Assembly (NCBI GenBank): GCA_963747535.1
Contig: CAVVFX010000020.1
Location: 1-64,000, forward strand
Direction: 5' to 3'
DNA length: 64,000 nt
From: CAVVFX01 sp963747535
Lineage (GTDB): Bacteria; Acidobacteriota; Terriglobia; Bryobacterales; Bryobacteraceae
Numbering within the stretch: position 1 is the stretch's first letter; each line of letters begins with the position of its first letter. The translations under genes were made by a program, and so were the position numbers. Under the pieces are notes generated by a model. That model did no database searches, had not been told where the DNA came from, and was given only the letters and a program-made list of their open reading frames with translations. This document shows, in pieces, positions 62,631 through 64,000 of this stretch.

Positions 62631-63451
62631 CTATGCTTTCCAGGCCCCGATCGCATCCCAGATGAACTCCAGTTCGCGACCTGCGCGGGCACCCGAACGC
62701 TTCGTCGAAACTTGACGCGCTCCGAGCATTACGTCCATTCCGTCGGCAACGCCGCCGACCATCGAGTAGAGTTGTTCGCCGATCTCGCGGACTCTCTGCT
62801 GATGTTCAGGGCTGAAGCCAAATGGTGATGATTTGTCCTCCACCAGCAGCAGTTCAACCAGTAGTTGTTTTTGCTCCTCAACCTGTAGCCCAGGCGGGCG
62901 ACGTCCATGTTCAGTTGCCTGGCGAGCAGCTCGATTTTTGACGACCGACAGGTCTCTTGTGACGCGTCTTCGTCGCCAGTTATGTCTGGTATACATTCCC
63001 CGCTCAGCAGGTACACGATAACAGCGGTGTTGAACAGGTTACCGGTTGCGGAGTCACGCCAGCGAAAATCGGAGTAATCCAACTGTAACTCGAATTCGAG
63101 GTTGCCATACGCGTAACAAGCGTCAAAAGTCCGAGTCAGCCGGGCCGGGGCACGTTGACTGGTTTTCAGATCGTCGATCTTCTCACGCGAGAGGCGAGGA
63201 GTGAAGTCAATGGTCAGGGTCGGGATGGCCTTGGAGAGATCATCCGGCGCGTTAGAATTGAACATGATGCGGATATCGCACAATCCATACCCGAAAACAT
63301 CAAGTTCGATATCGAGAGTCGTCTTATCCGCCTTAATGACGGAGCTATGCAGTCTACTGTAAATGACGACTGCCTCTTTGATCTTCAGCCACGAGAATGC
63401 AGCTTCGGTGAGCAAATAAGGCGGAGTGGTCAAATCGGCTTCTTTAGTCAT
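62631..63451 (-). pseudogene. Hypothetical protein, frameshifted
   Basis: The first frame from ATG 63451 (KEADLTTPPYLLTEAAFSWL, VIYSRLHSSVIKADKTTLDI, DYSDFRWRDSATGNLFNTAV) runs into a Trp/His/Ser-rich non-coding-looking tail. From ~62910 the adjacent frame holds the true C-terminus: VEEQKQLLVELLLVEDKSSP, FGFSPEHQQRVREIGEQLYS, MVGGVADGMDVMLGARQVST, and ELEFIWDAIGAWKA. One frameshift near 62910. AGGAGT is placed before ATG 63451. Function unknown. Confidence 0.68.
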
Positions 63452-64000
63452 CGTTAGAACTCCTTTCAAGTTGTGTTCAAGTTTTGTCACTGTCGTCGTC
63501 CATGAAATGGCCCTCCTTCTGGGCATAGAAAACCACACTACAGGCTAAATCTTAAATTGATTGTTTCTCAACAAAGCGGATTCTGTACTCAGTTTGAGGA
63601 CCTGCGTTGAGATGAACAGGTCCTGCGCATTGATTGAGCCGCGTCGGGATTCCAAACCCCGACAGCGATAATATCTACCAAATCGGTGGACGGGAGTCAA
63701 TGGGGTCACCGGCGGGGCGGTGTAACCGCTTCAAAAGGGTAAAACGAGGATCCATTCTCGTCGGCACCGTGATGAACTCGCTGGAGGGCCTGCAATGCGC
63801 TCAGCGGGGCGCTGGCGTTTTTGGCGCTCCGCACTTACGCAGCCGTCGCCAGCGTCAGGCCCGGAGATGCCGCTGCTCTCCGCCCAGGCGTTTCGAACTT
63901 GGGCGCGACTGATTATTTTCGCTGGGTCGCAGAAGATCCTTGGCACGCCGGTAGTCGCGCGCGTAGCGACGGCCAACAACGAAGGGGATAGCAAACTAGT
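63452..64000. other. Window end without a supported gene
   Basis: A plus-strand frame from 63796 to the edge (ending VARVATANNEGDSKL) and two others are open, but none has a start signal or recognised pattern. A gene may continue beyond the window. Confidence 0.3.

Noticed and set aside
1..64000. CRISPR arrays, rRNA and tRNA genes
   Set aside because: No regularly spaced short repeats, no conserved rRNA stretches and no cloverleaf with a TTCGAA(A/T)C arm were recognised on reading. A covariance search would settle tRNAs.
63634..64000. Frames near the window end
   Set aside because: Three mutually exclusive frames with no family pattern; cannot be decided without sequence beyond the edge.

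Overview
The window looks like an accessory, gene-poor stretch of a chromosome from a soil acidobacterium of the Solibacter/Bryobacter type. That is an inference from gene content: many tiny zinc-binding anti-sigma-like proteins, lysine-rich and AT-hook-like proteins, secreted hypotheticals, single-receiver response regulators and IS1595-family transposases. No rRNA, tRNA, CRISPR array or replication origin was recognised. Genes are short, mostly single or in pairs, on both strands, and separated by long non-coding gaps.

Bases 1-17,000: isolated genes (a TIR-like effector candidate, an exported methyltransferase, a broken amidohydrolase, a GYD protein, a nucleotidyltransferase, a broken CPBP protease) sit between copies of a dispersed repeat of about 200-240 bp. 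Two IS1595-family elements lie here, both with exact 8-bp target duplications. The first (4446-6544) is inserted inside a copy of the repeat. The second (10824-14575) is inserted just upstream of the nucleotidyltransferase. Both carry passenger genes, and both carry a homologous 68-73-residue basic protein. The second also carries a MerR-type regulator and two further genes in an overlapping operon.

Bases 17,000-33,000: small paralogous proteins. They include five ZAS-type (Hx3Cx2C) proteins, two receiver-only regulators, two CxxC mini-proteins, several short helical proteins, small GRGRPP or lysine-rich DNA-binding candidates, a cold-shock protein and a cupin.

Bases 33,000-48,500: a degraded hydroxyacid dehydrogenase, two DUF4238 proteins (one frameshifted), small membrane proteins, a pentapeptide-repeat/TIR fusion, a metallophosphoesterase with an in-frame amber codon, a PD-(D/E)xK-like protein and an RX4H (HEPN-like) protein. 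Several short degenerate coding fragments share one peptide theme.

Bases 48,500-64,000: a DUF4236 gene followed by a vWA / PP2C / protein-kinase triad resembling E. coli YegL-YegK-YegI. Then come nuclease-type genes (PD-(D/E)xK, HNH, an EVE-HNH gene broken twice), a HIT protein, and a two-gene unit of a HEPN-type protein (RX4H) with a trypsin-like protease fused to an N-terminal domain. This part resembles a defence or stress island. Many genes in the window carry a single frameshift or nonsense change, so either the region is decaying or the assembly contains indel errors.
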